64,000 bases of DNA, taken from the NCBI GenBank assembly GCA_902651635.1, contig CACRSC010000064.1, positions 57,422-121,421 of the forward strand. Reading direction: 5' to 3'. The notes under the pieces were generated by a model. That model did no database searches and had not been told where the DNA came from. It saw only the letters and a program-made list of their open reading frames with translations. The position numbers and the translations under genes are program-made. Shown piece after piece: positions 42,098 to 51,333 of this stretch. How positions within the stretch are numbered: the stretch's first letter is position 1; every line of letters starts with the position of its first letter. The DNA is from Mastigamoeba balamuthi. Taxonomy: Eukaryota; Evosea; Mastigamoebida; Mastigamoebidae.

Positions 42098-45000
42098 TCA
42101 GCAGGCGGCGCAGGCGTGGTGTTGCGCACCGTCCGACGACGACGACGACGAGAGCTCCAGCTTCTTCAGAGCCTTCTTGGCCGACGCTGCTGCCTGCACG
42201 GCTGCCGCCCGCCTGGGCCTCTGCGCCGTGCGCGGTGCCTCCTCCTCCTCCCCCGCCTGCCCTCCCTTGTCCCCCTCGTCCCTGCTCCTCTCCTCCTCCT
42301 CTTCCCCCTCCTTCTCCTTCTCCTTCTCCTTCTCCTTCTCCTTCTCCCTGTCCGCCGCCTTGGCGCCTCGCGCGCGTGCCGCAGCGGCCCTGGGCCTGGC
42401 GGGCGTCTTGCGCTTGCGCTTCCTGGCCTCTGCCTCGGAGCTGCCGTAGTCGTCCTCGTCGTCGTCGTCGTCGTCCAGCTCGAGCTCCTCCTCGCTCTCC
42501 TCGTCCTCCGACTCGGCCCTCCTCCGCTTGGCCCTCGCCGTCTTCTTGGCCGCCGTGCGCGGCTTGGCCGTGGTGGCCCTCTTGCCCTTCCTGGCTGTCC
42601 TGGGCGCCTCGGTCGCTGCCCCTGCCGCTGCCCCTGCCGCCGCTGCGCCCTCGTCCGCGCCGTCGCCGCCGGGCGCTGCTGCTGCTGCCGCCTGGCCCTC
42701 CTCGGCAGCGGCCGTGCTGGCGCCGCGCGCCGTGGCGATCATCTTCTCGAGCTCCTCGATGGCGGTCTTGAGCTCGGGGCGGGCCAGCTTGCGGGCCTTG
42801 GCGATGATCTGCGTGAACGACGCGTGGACCTCGTCGTCCTGCAGCTTCTCCTGGTAGCAGGGGTAGAGCTCCCCCAGCTTCCTGATGCACTTGTCGTTGT
42901 AGTTGAGCAGCGTCAGGCAGTACGCCACGTCCCTGCACTGCTTCATGCCTGCCGCCCGTCGGTGCGCCAGTGCGTCAGGTGCGTCAGGTGCGTCAGTGCC
43001 CTCCGCGAGGGAGCAAGGGCAGGGCGCTGCTCAGGGAGGACGCGGGGCGCACTGAGCGTGGACCTGAAGCGCTGGCAGAGCTGCTCCAGCAGCGTCTCGA
43101 ACTGCCTCTCCTGCGGCGGCCCAGCGGGTGAGCGTGCTCGTGCGCCGTGCGTCTCTGGCGCCGCACCTTCTGCAGGAACGAGAAGAGGAAGCGGACGATG
43201 CTGCGGAACGTCTCCGTCGACACGGCCTCCGAGACCGACAGCGAGCTGATGGTGTCGGGCAGTATGCTGTACACCGAGTTGCCCGACCCTGTGTCCCCCC
43301 GCCGCCCCCATGCTGCTCAGCGGCTCTGTGGGTGCCCTCTGTGCCGTGCCTTTCTGGCTGAGCTCGCTGAAGAACATGTGCGCGAGGTCCGACACGCGCT
43401 GGTCCGGGTCCTCCAGCGACAGGGCGAGCTCGCTGATCTGCCCCTTGAGCTGCGAGGCCCCCCGTTGAGCAGGGCAGAGCAGCAGCAGGGGCAGGGCAGG
43501 GCAGCGGGAGGGCGCGCGGTGCTCACCCGGATCATGTCGTTGAGGATGAGGTGCGTGAGGACGATGACCGCGTTCTTGCGTACGCGCGCCTCCCTGTCGC
43601 GCAGGCGCTCGTAGAGGAAGCGCGTCCAGGGCTCTGTGAGGTTGGGGAACCTGGCGCAGAGGTCGCCCAGCGCGATGACGATGTTCGAGCGGATCGTCTC
43701 CTCGGGCGCCGAGCTCAGGATCGACATGAGCAGCTGCAGGTTCTCCTCGCAGTACCTGGCGCTCGTGCACATGAACTTGCAGAGCGCCGTGGCCGCCGAG
43801 GCCCGCAGCTGCGGGTCGTTGTACTTGGCGCTCCTGTTCTTGCAGACGTCGATGACCAGCGGGCTGAAGAGGCCCAGCAGGTTGTCGCGCGACATGAGCT
43901 CCTCCTCGGCCCTCTCCTGCCGCCTCTCGGCCTCGGTCTCGACCAGCGCGGCCTCGGTCGCCTCGCCGAGGTCCTCCGCCTTGGCCTTCTTGCCCTTCCT
44001 GGCCGCGCTGGCCTCGCTGCGCGCCTCGGCCTCCCTCTTGGCCCGCTCGCTCATGCTGCGCTGCACAATGTCGATGTGCACCAGCTGCTTCAGCGCCACG
44101 TGGCCCACGACGAAGAAGAGCCTGCTGAGCACAGAGGCCCCCACGCGCTCCCTGCCGCCGCCCAGGGCCTTGCGGTACAGCTTGCGGATCAGCTCCTCGT
44201 GTATCATGTCCGGGTACTCGGCCAGCACGTGCACGGCGTTGATCGCCTGCTCCGCCACCGGCAGCCACCGCTCAAACGGGGCCTCCGTGTCCGCCACGAT
44301 CGACGACAGCAGCTCGAACAGGCTGTGCGTGTTGGGCAGCCTCTTGGTCGACGGCCTCTTGACAGCCACCGTGGGCAGCGCTGGCTTTGCCGGCTGCTGC
44401 TGCTGCTGCTTCTCCTCCTCCTCGCCCGCAGCCGCTGCCGCTGCCGCCGCTGCTGCCCCCTTGGTCCGCTTGCGCGTGGACGCCCGCTTGGAGGTGCTCT
44501 GCGGCGGCTCGTCCGGCTTCACCTCCGCTGCTGCCGCTGCCGCCGCCTCGGCGGTCGTCTGCTGGCTCTGCTCCATCGCCCCTCTCCTGAGCCTCTGCAG
44601 GGCAATGCACCCGTACTTGGCGAGCACCTCGTCGTTCTGCGCAGCGCGTCAGCCACGGCGAAAGCGCTCTGTGCTGCCGCGTACCGCCCACGTGGGGCCC
44701 AGCGCGATGGCTGTGATGAGGGCTACGTTCTCCGCGATGCTCAGAGGGTCGGCATACGCGATCATCCCGAGTACAATCATGGCGCCGCGCCTCTCCTCGC
44801 CCTGCTGCGTGTGCGCTGGCGGAGGGTCTCAGAAAGGCAGGACAGGGCGCTCTCTGGCACCCCCGTGGGCTTACCGAGTATGTGCCACAGCCCCTGCGTG
44901 ATGCCGTGCGACCACAGCTTCCCGTCGATCAGCAGTGTGACGAGCTCTTCGAGCGAGGTGAGGTCTCCGAGGGTCGCTCCTTGCACCAGTCTGGCGACAC

Positions 45001-47285
45001 CCGTGTCAGCAACCAAAAGGGCGGGAACGCGTCGCACTCGATGAGATTTCGCGCGACAACGAGGCCCTTGGGCGACGCGAGGAACATCTTCCTGTACGCG
45101 TCTATCAGCGCCTCCTTGATCCCCGTCTCCTTTGACCAGACCAGCGACAGCATTCTCCTCTCCCCCTCCTGTTATTCGTTCAGGCACTGGCGGGCGCAGA
45201 GACAGGCCGCGGCTACGGCAGCTCACCTTGGCCTTCTCGAGCCCAAACTCGTGGGCGATTTCGAAGAACTGCGTGGCCTCGAGCACGTCTGTGCTCGTCT
45301 TGGATCCGAGCAGGGTGCACAGCGTCGGCACGGAGCTCTCGACGAGCTGTATGAACTCGGCGGCGTCTCTGGCCCAGTTCCTGAAGCGCTGCACCTTCTT
45401 GTACATCTCCTCCGGGGTCACGTCCTTGGCGTGGGCGGCAAACGGCGTCGACGCAAAGAGGGGGTCCAGCGCCTGCGGGGAGAGGGCGGCCTCGTTGATG
45501 GGGCCCACCAGGGTGTCGTCGTCCGCTGGCACCAGCGCGTTCTGGCTCTCCAGCTCCGCTTCGGGGCGCTCCCCAGCCTCGCTCAGCACCTTGGTCGCCT
45601 CGGCGAGCTTGCTGGTGAAGTACGACAGCTCCAGCTTCCCGCAGAACGGGTTGTACTTGACGAGGAGCGAAAGGAACTTCACGGCAGACTTGCGCACCTG
45701 CGAGGTCTTGTCTGCGAGGCGCTCGATCGTGAGCACCACGACGCGGCGCAGCCTCTTGAGCGGGACGACGCCGGGCTCTCTGCGCCGAGGAGGACAGCGG
45801 TCAGACGCGCGCTGTGGGGGGGTCCGATGCTGCGTGCTTGACGAGGTCGGCCCAGATCTGGATGACCTTGCTGCGCGTGTATGACGAGATGTCGTGAAAC
45901 CTCTCCTCGAGCGGCATCAGCAGCGAGTCCTGCCTCGCGGCATCCGGCACCTCGCCTGCGGCCAGGTCCTTGCGCGCGCTCTCCAGGGCCAGAACGCCCA
46001 GCGCCTGCAGCACTCCGTTCCTCATTATGTGGCTCTGCACCGCCCCCCGCCCCACGCTGTCAGGCAGAGGGCTCGCGGCAGCTGCAGGCTCACGGGGCCG
46101 TCCAGGTGCGGCGTGAGGACGGAGACGGCGGGCAGCACGAGGGACGGCAGCTTCCGCGCGAGCTCCACGACGAGGTCCGAGACGTTGGTCGCGAGCGGCG
46201 TGTCCTTCTCCAGCATGGCCGTGTCGATCTTGGCGACCTCCCTCAGCACCGCGCCCGCCGCGTTCTCGCAGTCGTAGTCCGAGACCGCGGCCTCGACGGC
46301 CTCTGCGAGCGCGGCGACCGCGTGCTGCGCCGACGCCTGGTGCAGGGTCTGCACGAGCCCCGAGGCCAGCAGCCCGACCTGCCCGCGCCTGCAGAGCGCG
46401 CCGAACAGCGCGCACATGCACTTGCGCACGCCCCTGGCCTTGGTGTTGGGCGCCGACGAGAAGGCCTGCAGCACCGCGCGCGTGACGGCGGCGAGGAACT
46501 CGTCCTCGGGCTGGCACGCGCGGCCCCAGAGGTCGCCCGAGCACGCGGCCTCGAGCGCCTCGGACAGCGCCGAGAGTGCGCGCTCCCTGCGGTCCTCCGA
46601 CCCCCACCAAGGCCCCAGCGCCGCGTCCTTGCCCTCGGCCGCTGCACCGCCGCGCGCCCGCTTCCTCCCGGCGCCCGCGGGCGTCCTCGAGGCGGCGGCG
46701 GCAACCGCAGCGGACGCCTCTGCCGCGTCCTCGCGCTCAAAGAGGCGCACGAACCAGCAAGCCAAGAACGTCAGCATCCGCAAGGCGTTGCGCAGGCACT
46801 TGCGCGTCTCAGGGGCGCCGTCGTCGTCCCCGTCCTCGTCCTCGCCCCCACCGTCGCCGCGGGGTGGCCTGGGGGCTGCGTGGCGCGAGGCAAGAGACAG
46901 GGCGCTGCAGGCGGCGTCCGAGGCGCGGGCGCGGGCGTCGGCGGGCACCGAGGCCCAGCGCGTGGCCACGCGGTAGAGGGGGTCGAACGTCTCGTGCGCC
47001 GTGATGTCCGTGGGGTCGTTGCGCAGCCTGTCCTCGATCTCTGGCCGCACCCAGAATTCAGATTCAATTCGGCCCAAATTGGGATTCCTGGGATTCCTGG
47101 AAATGCAGGTGACGTGGCGCAGGCATTTTGCTTTTGAGGGGGTTGGCAAGCTAACCGGCGAGCAGGCTGGACAGCGGGCCGGGTGAGATGTCGATGTCGA
47201 AGTCCGGGGAGACGCGGTACTCGCTGGAGACGCCCGGGGCCTCGAGGTCGGTCTCGACCAGCGGCACCACAAACTCTCCCTCCAT
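42098..47285 (-). CDS. NCAPD2: Condensin I subunit CAP-D2 (condensin complex subunit 1)
   Basis: HEAT-repeat subunit of condensin that drives mitotic chromosome compaction. Twelve exons, complement(join(42098..42948,43053..43110,43167..43288,43350..43449,43527..44636,44685..44815,44875..44990,45038..45168,45227..45775,45834..46034,46094..47040,47156..47285)), give about 1481 residues; human has 1401. Start MEGEFVVPLVETDLEAPGVS. Typical blocks are LKRLRRVVVLTIERLADKTS, RRMLSLVWSKETGIKEALID, the Cnd1-core TALCKFMCTSARYCEENLQL, RSNIVIALGDLCARFPNLTE with PWTRFLYERLRD, VRKNAVIVLTHLILNDMI, and VYSILPDTISSLSVSEAVS. The tail is long and charged, with a (KE)n run and a poly-Ser stretch, probably for DNA or phospho-regulation. 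The junction near 45776-45833 is the least certain. Intron 43289..43349 is GC-AG. Confidence 0.92.
42295..42350 (-). repeat. Coding hexanucleotide microsatellite in CAP-D2
   Basis: A (CTTCTC)n run on the plus strand encodes EKEKEKEKEKEKEKE-type sequence in the tail of CAP-D2. Length changes of six bases keep the frame, so it can vary freely. Confidence 0.9.
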
Positions 47286-47408
47286 CGCTGCGCGCAGTTG
47301 TTTTATTGATTGCTGAATATCTAGATATTCTCCCCAGACAAAATATCTTTATTTATCTCTGCGTGCTTTTTTTGAAAGAGCGGCGCGAGCGCGGCGGTGG
47401 GGGTGGAA
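47286..47408. promoter_or_regulatory. Bidirectional promoter of CAP-D2 and BuGZ
   Basis: Only 123 nt separate the two start codons. The spacer has the perfect 16-bp palindrome GAATATCTAGATATTC (47315-47330), followed by AAAATATCTTTATTTATCTC. It is the cleanest example of the recurrent ATATC motif and should serve both mitotic genes. Confidence 0.65.
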
Positions 47409-48854
47409 ATGGGCAAGAAGAGAAAGCGGAAGACGCGCGAGGACCTGAAGCCGTGGTGCTGGTACTGCGACAGGACGTTCGAGGACGAGAAGATCCTGAT
47501 ACAGCACCAGCGGGCCAAGCACCTCAAGTGCCACCTCTGCCACAAGAAGCTCAACACCGCCAGCGGCCTCCTCACCCACGTCACCAACGTCCACAAGGAG
47601 ACCATCACCAAGTGCGGGCTCCCCTCCCCCCTCCACCACCTCCTCTGCTTCCTCAGTCGTTTTTCTCCCCTGCGTTGCTTTTTTCTGGGGGTTTTCGATT
47701 GATTTTGGTTGTATTTTTATCGTCAGATTGTTTTCTTCCGGTCTGTCATTTGATTTTTCGGGTGCGATTTGTCGCTGCCAGTCGTTTCTCACCCACTCCT
47801 GCGTGTTTTTCTGCGGTTTTTGATTGGTTTTGGCTGTATTATTCGTTGCGTTGTGTTTTGTTTTGGTCTGCCAATTGATTTCTGGTTTGTTTTCCCGCTG
47901 CTTCGTGGATGGCTTGGGCTGAGCTCGTTTTGTCACACCCGGCAGAGTTCCGAACACAAAGCCCGGGAGGGAGTCGCTCGACGTGGAGATCTATGGCATG
48001 GAGGGCATTCCCGCCGAGGACCTCAAGGAGTACGAGCGTCGCAGTTGCGTCTGCCTCCCACCCCGCCATCTGCCCCTCCTCCACCTCCATGGCACTCACG
48101 CCAATACCTCTATCACCCTCTCACTCTATCTCTCGCAGTGCTGGGCAGCGACGCCGAAGACGACGACGACACTGCAGCCGCCCCCGCTGCCGTCGGCGTG
48201 CTCCCCATCCCAGGCACCGTCCCGTGAGTCGCCCAGCCTCCCCTTCCCTCGTCTCAGGCCGCCCCTCCCACTTGCAGCGCAGCACACATGGCGCCCATGG
48301 GCGCGGCGCCGCCTGTGGCCCCGGGCATGATGCCCGGCATGGCCCCGCAGGGCTACCCGCCGTGGGCAGCGCCCCCCATGATGATGATGGGCGCGGGGAT
48401 GATGCCCATGATGCCCGGGTTCCCCGGCATGCAGATGCCCCCCGTCGGCATGGTCCCCGGGGCCCCGGGCATGTTCCCGCAGGCCGTCGGCGGCATGTTC
48501 CCCGGCATGCAGATGCAGCAGATGCAGCCCGCTGGCCCGCCCGGCTTGGTGCCCCCCGGCATGCCCGTCTCGCCGCAGGCGCAGACGTCGTTCGTGATCG
48601 CGCCGGTGCCGCAGCCCGTGGCCCCTGCCGCGCAGGCCGCCCCGCTCAACGTGTTCCAGGCCGCCGAGCAGGCGCAGGCTCAGGCCCAGGCCCAGGCTCA
48701 GGCAGGCAAGCTGGAGCAGCAGGAGGGGGCGGCAGAGGCACTGCAGCAGCAGCAGGTGCCGCAGTTTGTGCTGGTCTACGACAACGAGGCCGTGTCGATG
48801 GAGGAGAGCAGAGCACAGCACGCCAAGTACCGCTTCGACGGCGAGGCACAGTGA
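47409..48854 (+). CDS. BUGZ: BuGZ / ZNF207-type zinc-finger protein with GLEBS motif
   Basis: BuGZ stabilises and loads Bub3 at kinetochores and promotes spindle assembly. Four exons, join(47409..47611,47946..48037,48139..48223,48278..48854), give 318 residues. The N-terminus MGKKRKRK leads into two C2H2 fingers, [20 protein letters not shown] and [20 protein letters not shown], the microtubule-binding part. Next come the invariant [15 protein letters not shown], an acidic linker, a long Met/Pro/Gly-rich disordered region of the kind that drives coacervation in animal BuGZ, a Gln/Ala repeat, and near the C-terminus the Bub3-binding GLEBS motif [15 protein letters not shown]. The stop TGA directly follows GEAQ. 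Shares a 123-nt promoter with CAP-D2. Confidence 0.93.
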
Positions 48855-49330
48855 GTACACCCTCCCTCCGCCCCCCAGGGGACCCGCTGCCCGCTCCCGA
48901 ATCAAGCTAGCTGCTCTTTGCCCTCCGTCACGCGCCCTCCTTTCTTCCCCGCGCTGTCCTCCCTCGCCTGCTCCTGCTGCTGCTGCTCGCGTGGCTGGTG
49001 CTGTAGATGCTCAGTCCCTGCGTTGTTTTTCCCTTTGCCTCTGGTGGGTTTTTCTTGGGAACCGGTGGGTTCGTTGCCCACAATCATTGTCGCGGGTCCC
49101 ACAGCCAGCAGGTGAGCTCCCCCTCCCAGGCGTGCGCACAGGAGCACAGCCGTTCCGCCCTCCGCCCGCCCGGCCACGAGCCAACAAGCAAGCCGACCTT
49201 TTCGTACTGCCAGGCCTGACAGAGGCCCAGAAATCCCTTTGGCGATATTTTCCGCCCAAGATTGAGATATTTGTCGGCGATTCAGTGCTGGGGTGGCCGA
49301 CGCACACACCCTACCCTCCTCCTCCGCAGC

Positions 49331-49363
<33 letters not shown>

Positions 49364-49671
49364 AGCTTTTTTACTGCTACTGCAAGGCCGGTCAGAGGCA
49401 GAGCTGTTGCCTGTGGGACTGTTGATGTGGTGCCACGTAACCCCAGAAAGGGGAGTTATTTCCCGATCTATGGAGGATGACTCGTTGCCACACCATGCTT
49501 TTCTACCGGCAACAGCACTGGTCAGAGGTCCAGAAATCCCCGTTGGCGATATTTCCCGCCCAAAGATCGAGATAAAGATCGAGATATTTTGTGCGAATCA
49601 GCGCTGGGGGGGCCGACACACACACCACCCACCCGCCTCCCTCCGCAGCGCAGCAGCAGCAGCCGGGGGCC
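48855..49671. promoter_or_regulatory. Spacer with a tandemly duplicated promoter segment upstream of the PH-C1 gene
   Basis: About 820 nt. Two direct copies, roughly 300-320 nt apart (about 49210-49350 and 49515-49665), share CAGAAATCCC.TTGGCGATATTT.CCGCCCAA, GAGATATTT, TTCAG.GCTGGGG.GGCCGAC and CTCCGCAGCGCAGCAGCAGC. The second copy runs directly into the PH-C1 start codon, so the first is a duplicated promoter or leader. The shared CTCCGCAG|CGCAGCAG looks like an acceptor site, which suggests a 5' UTR intron. Confidence 0.8.
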
Positions 49672-50847
49672 ATGTCGACGGCCGAGCTCGAGGGCTTCCT
49701 GGACAAGCAGCGGCACAGCAGCAGCTGGTCGCGCGCGTGGTGCATCGCCCAGCCCGGCCTCTTCTGCTACTTCAAGTCCCCCACGGTTCTCCCGCGCCCC
49801 TCGGCCCGCGGGAGGTCACCGCTGACGCCGTGCCGCTGCGCGCGGGCTGCCCGCGCCGGTTCCGTGGCCGCGCGGGCGGTGGTTGTTGTGGGCTGTTTGT
49901 TTTCGCGTTTCTTGCGTTGTTGTGACGTGGCGCAGGCAAAGGAGCCCAGCGGGCAGGTGGCGCTCGCGGACTGCGCCGTCAGCGCCGAGGGCACCGTGCT
50001 CGTGCTCAGGACGCCCGCGCGCGAGCTCAGGTTCCGCGCGCAGAGCGCCGCCGTCGTCTCGGAGTGGCTCTCGGCCATCAGCCGCGCCCTGGCCCTCAGC
50101 CGTGCGTGCCCGGGGGGGGCGGAGGGCAGAGAGGGGGGGCTCGCCTCACAAGCCTATCGCCCATTGCTATTTTCCGCGATTAGACAGCGCGGGTTCCAAT
50201 TTCAATTCGATTTCCCAAGGGAATTCTGGTTCTGTTTTGACGCCTGCCTGCGATGCCCAGAGGGCCAGAAGCACCACACGATGCACAGGACCAGAGGGCT
50301 GCCGCCGGTGTACTGCGCGGCGTGCGGCAAGGTGATCTGGGGCATCGGCAAGACGGGCTACACGTGCCTGGCGCCGCAGTGCCGCCGCGCGGTGCACCTG
50401 CGCTGCGCCGACGCCCTCGCCGCCGACTGCAAGGGCTTCGCGGCGCCCCCGGCCTCGCCGCAGACGCCCGAGTCGCGGCGCCGCGGGCACAAGCACCAGC
50501 CGAGCGCCTCGGGCAGCGCCAGCGCGTCGAGCTGCTCGTCGGGGGCCGTGGGGTCGCTGCACAGCGTGGGCAGCGCGAGCGCGAGCGCGGCGGCGGTCGA
50601 GAGCGAGGCGACGAGCGAGCGGCGCAAGCTGCTCATGTCCGAGCTCGGGAGGCTCGAGGCGGAGCTGGCCGACGTCGAGAGGCTCAAGGGGCGCGAGGAG
50701 CTCGACGTGACGGAGCACTGGGCGGCCCAGAAGCGCCAGTACATCGAGGAGCTGTGGAGGCGCGAGCTCGTGGCCTGCAGGATGGAGCACGAGATGCGCA
50801 AGGCCGCCATCGAGAGAGAGCTCACCACCCGCGGCGCCAAGTACTGA
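49672..50847 (+). CDS. PH-domain and C1-domain protein with a coiled coil
   Basis: Likely a lipid-binding membrane adaptor. Three exons, join(49672..49785,49936..50101,50261..50847), give 288 residues. A PH domain fills about residues 5-95: ELEGFLDKQRHSSSWSRAWC, GLFCYFKS, then VLVLRTPARELRFRAQSAAV and EWLSAISRAL with the conserved C-terminal Trp. A C1 domain (about 97-147) follows: HTMHRTRGLPPVYCAACGKV, then GYTCLAPQCRRAVHLRCADA and LAADC, with all zinc ligands present. Whether it binds diacylglycerol is unclear. A Ser/Ala-rich linker leads to a coiled coil (LMSELGRLEAELADVERLKG) to the C-terminus. No catalytic domain is present. I know no named orthologue. Confidence 0.88.
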   Translation: MSTAELEGFLDKQRHSSSWSRAWCIAQPGLFCYFKSPTVLPRPSARGRSPLTPCRCARAARAGSVAARAVVVVGCLFSRFLRCCDVAQAKEPSGQVALADCAVSAEGTVLVLRTPARELRFRAQSAAVVSEWLSAISRALALSRACPGGAEGREGGLASQAYRPLLFSAIRQRGFQFQFDFPREFWFCFDACLRCPEGQKHHTMHRTRGLPPVYCAACGKVIWGIGKTGYTCLAPQCRRAVHLRCADALAADCKGFAAPPASPQTPESRRRGHKHQPSASGSASASSCSSGAVGSLHSVGSASASAAAVESEATSERRKLLMSELGRLEAELADVERLKGREELDVTEHWAAQKRQYIEELWRRELVACRMEHEMRKAAIERELTTRGAKY

Positions 50848-51333
50848 TCCGCGGGACGCGCAGCAGCGTGTTAAGAGTTGTGTTACCCCCCAACGCCTTG
50901 CTGGAGACTGCGCTCCCCCCGTGCTCGCAAAGCCCCTGCGGGCGCTGGTATGCTACAGCTGTCGTCGCTGTGTTGTCGCTGTGTTTGTGGTGACAAGATA
51001 AAGGTTGCCAGTATTCTATCTCCCGGCCAAGAGGCTCAACTGGTTCATTCTAGGGCACTTGCGTTGCCCATAGTAAAGCATAGCGGCACAGGGCAACATC
51101 CTACTGAACGCGGTATAATGAAAGCAAGGGCCAGTAGCTGACCACGTACGCACCAGGGATAGATCTGTGTGCTATTGAGTCTGTCTGAGTAACATTAGGG
51201 AGGGATGGATAGGGAAGGATAGGGGGGAAAGATGCGTGAATAACGAACGTCCTAACACAGTAAAATCGACGCCTAGGTGGGGGGGAGGTGGGAGGGGGGG
51301 GAGTGAAAGAGAGTCACAGCTGGGCTGGGCTCC
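50848..51333. other. Convergent spacer with a small hairpin
   Basis: About 490 nt between the PH-C1 and RWP-RK stop codons. A GTTGCCC...GGGCAAC stem (about 51064-51095) encloses roughly 20 nt and could be a 3' UTR structure. No gene was recognised. Confidence 0.45.

Noticed and set aside
42088-42771. Pro/Ser/Arg-rich plus-strand frame over the CAP-D2 tail
   Set aside because: Produced by the antisense of an acidic, lysine-rich coding region with microsatellite sequence; no homology.
45881-47137. A 418-codon plus-strand frame over CAP-D2
   Set aside because: Antisense shadow of the HEAT-repeat exon 46094..47040, which matches CAP-D2.
49329-49480. C-terminal Gln/Ser-rich exon of BuGZ
   Set aside because: The BuGZ frame stops at 48854 directly after GEAQ. 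The CAG run at 49330 belongs to the duplicated leader of the PH-C1 gene and would need the stop to be spliced away.
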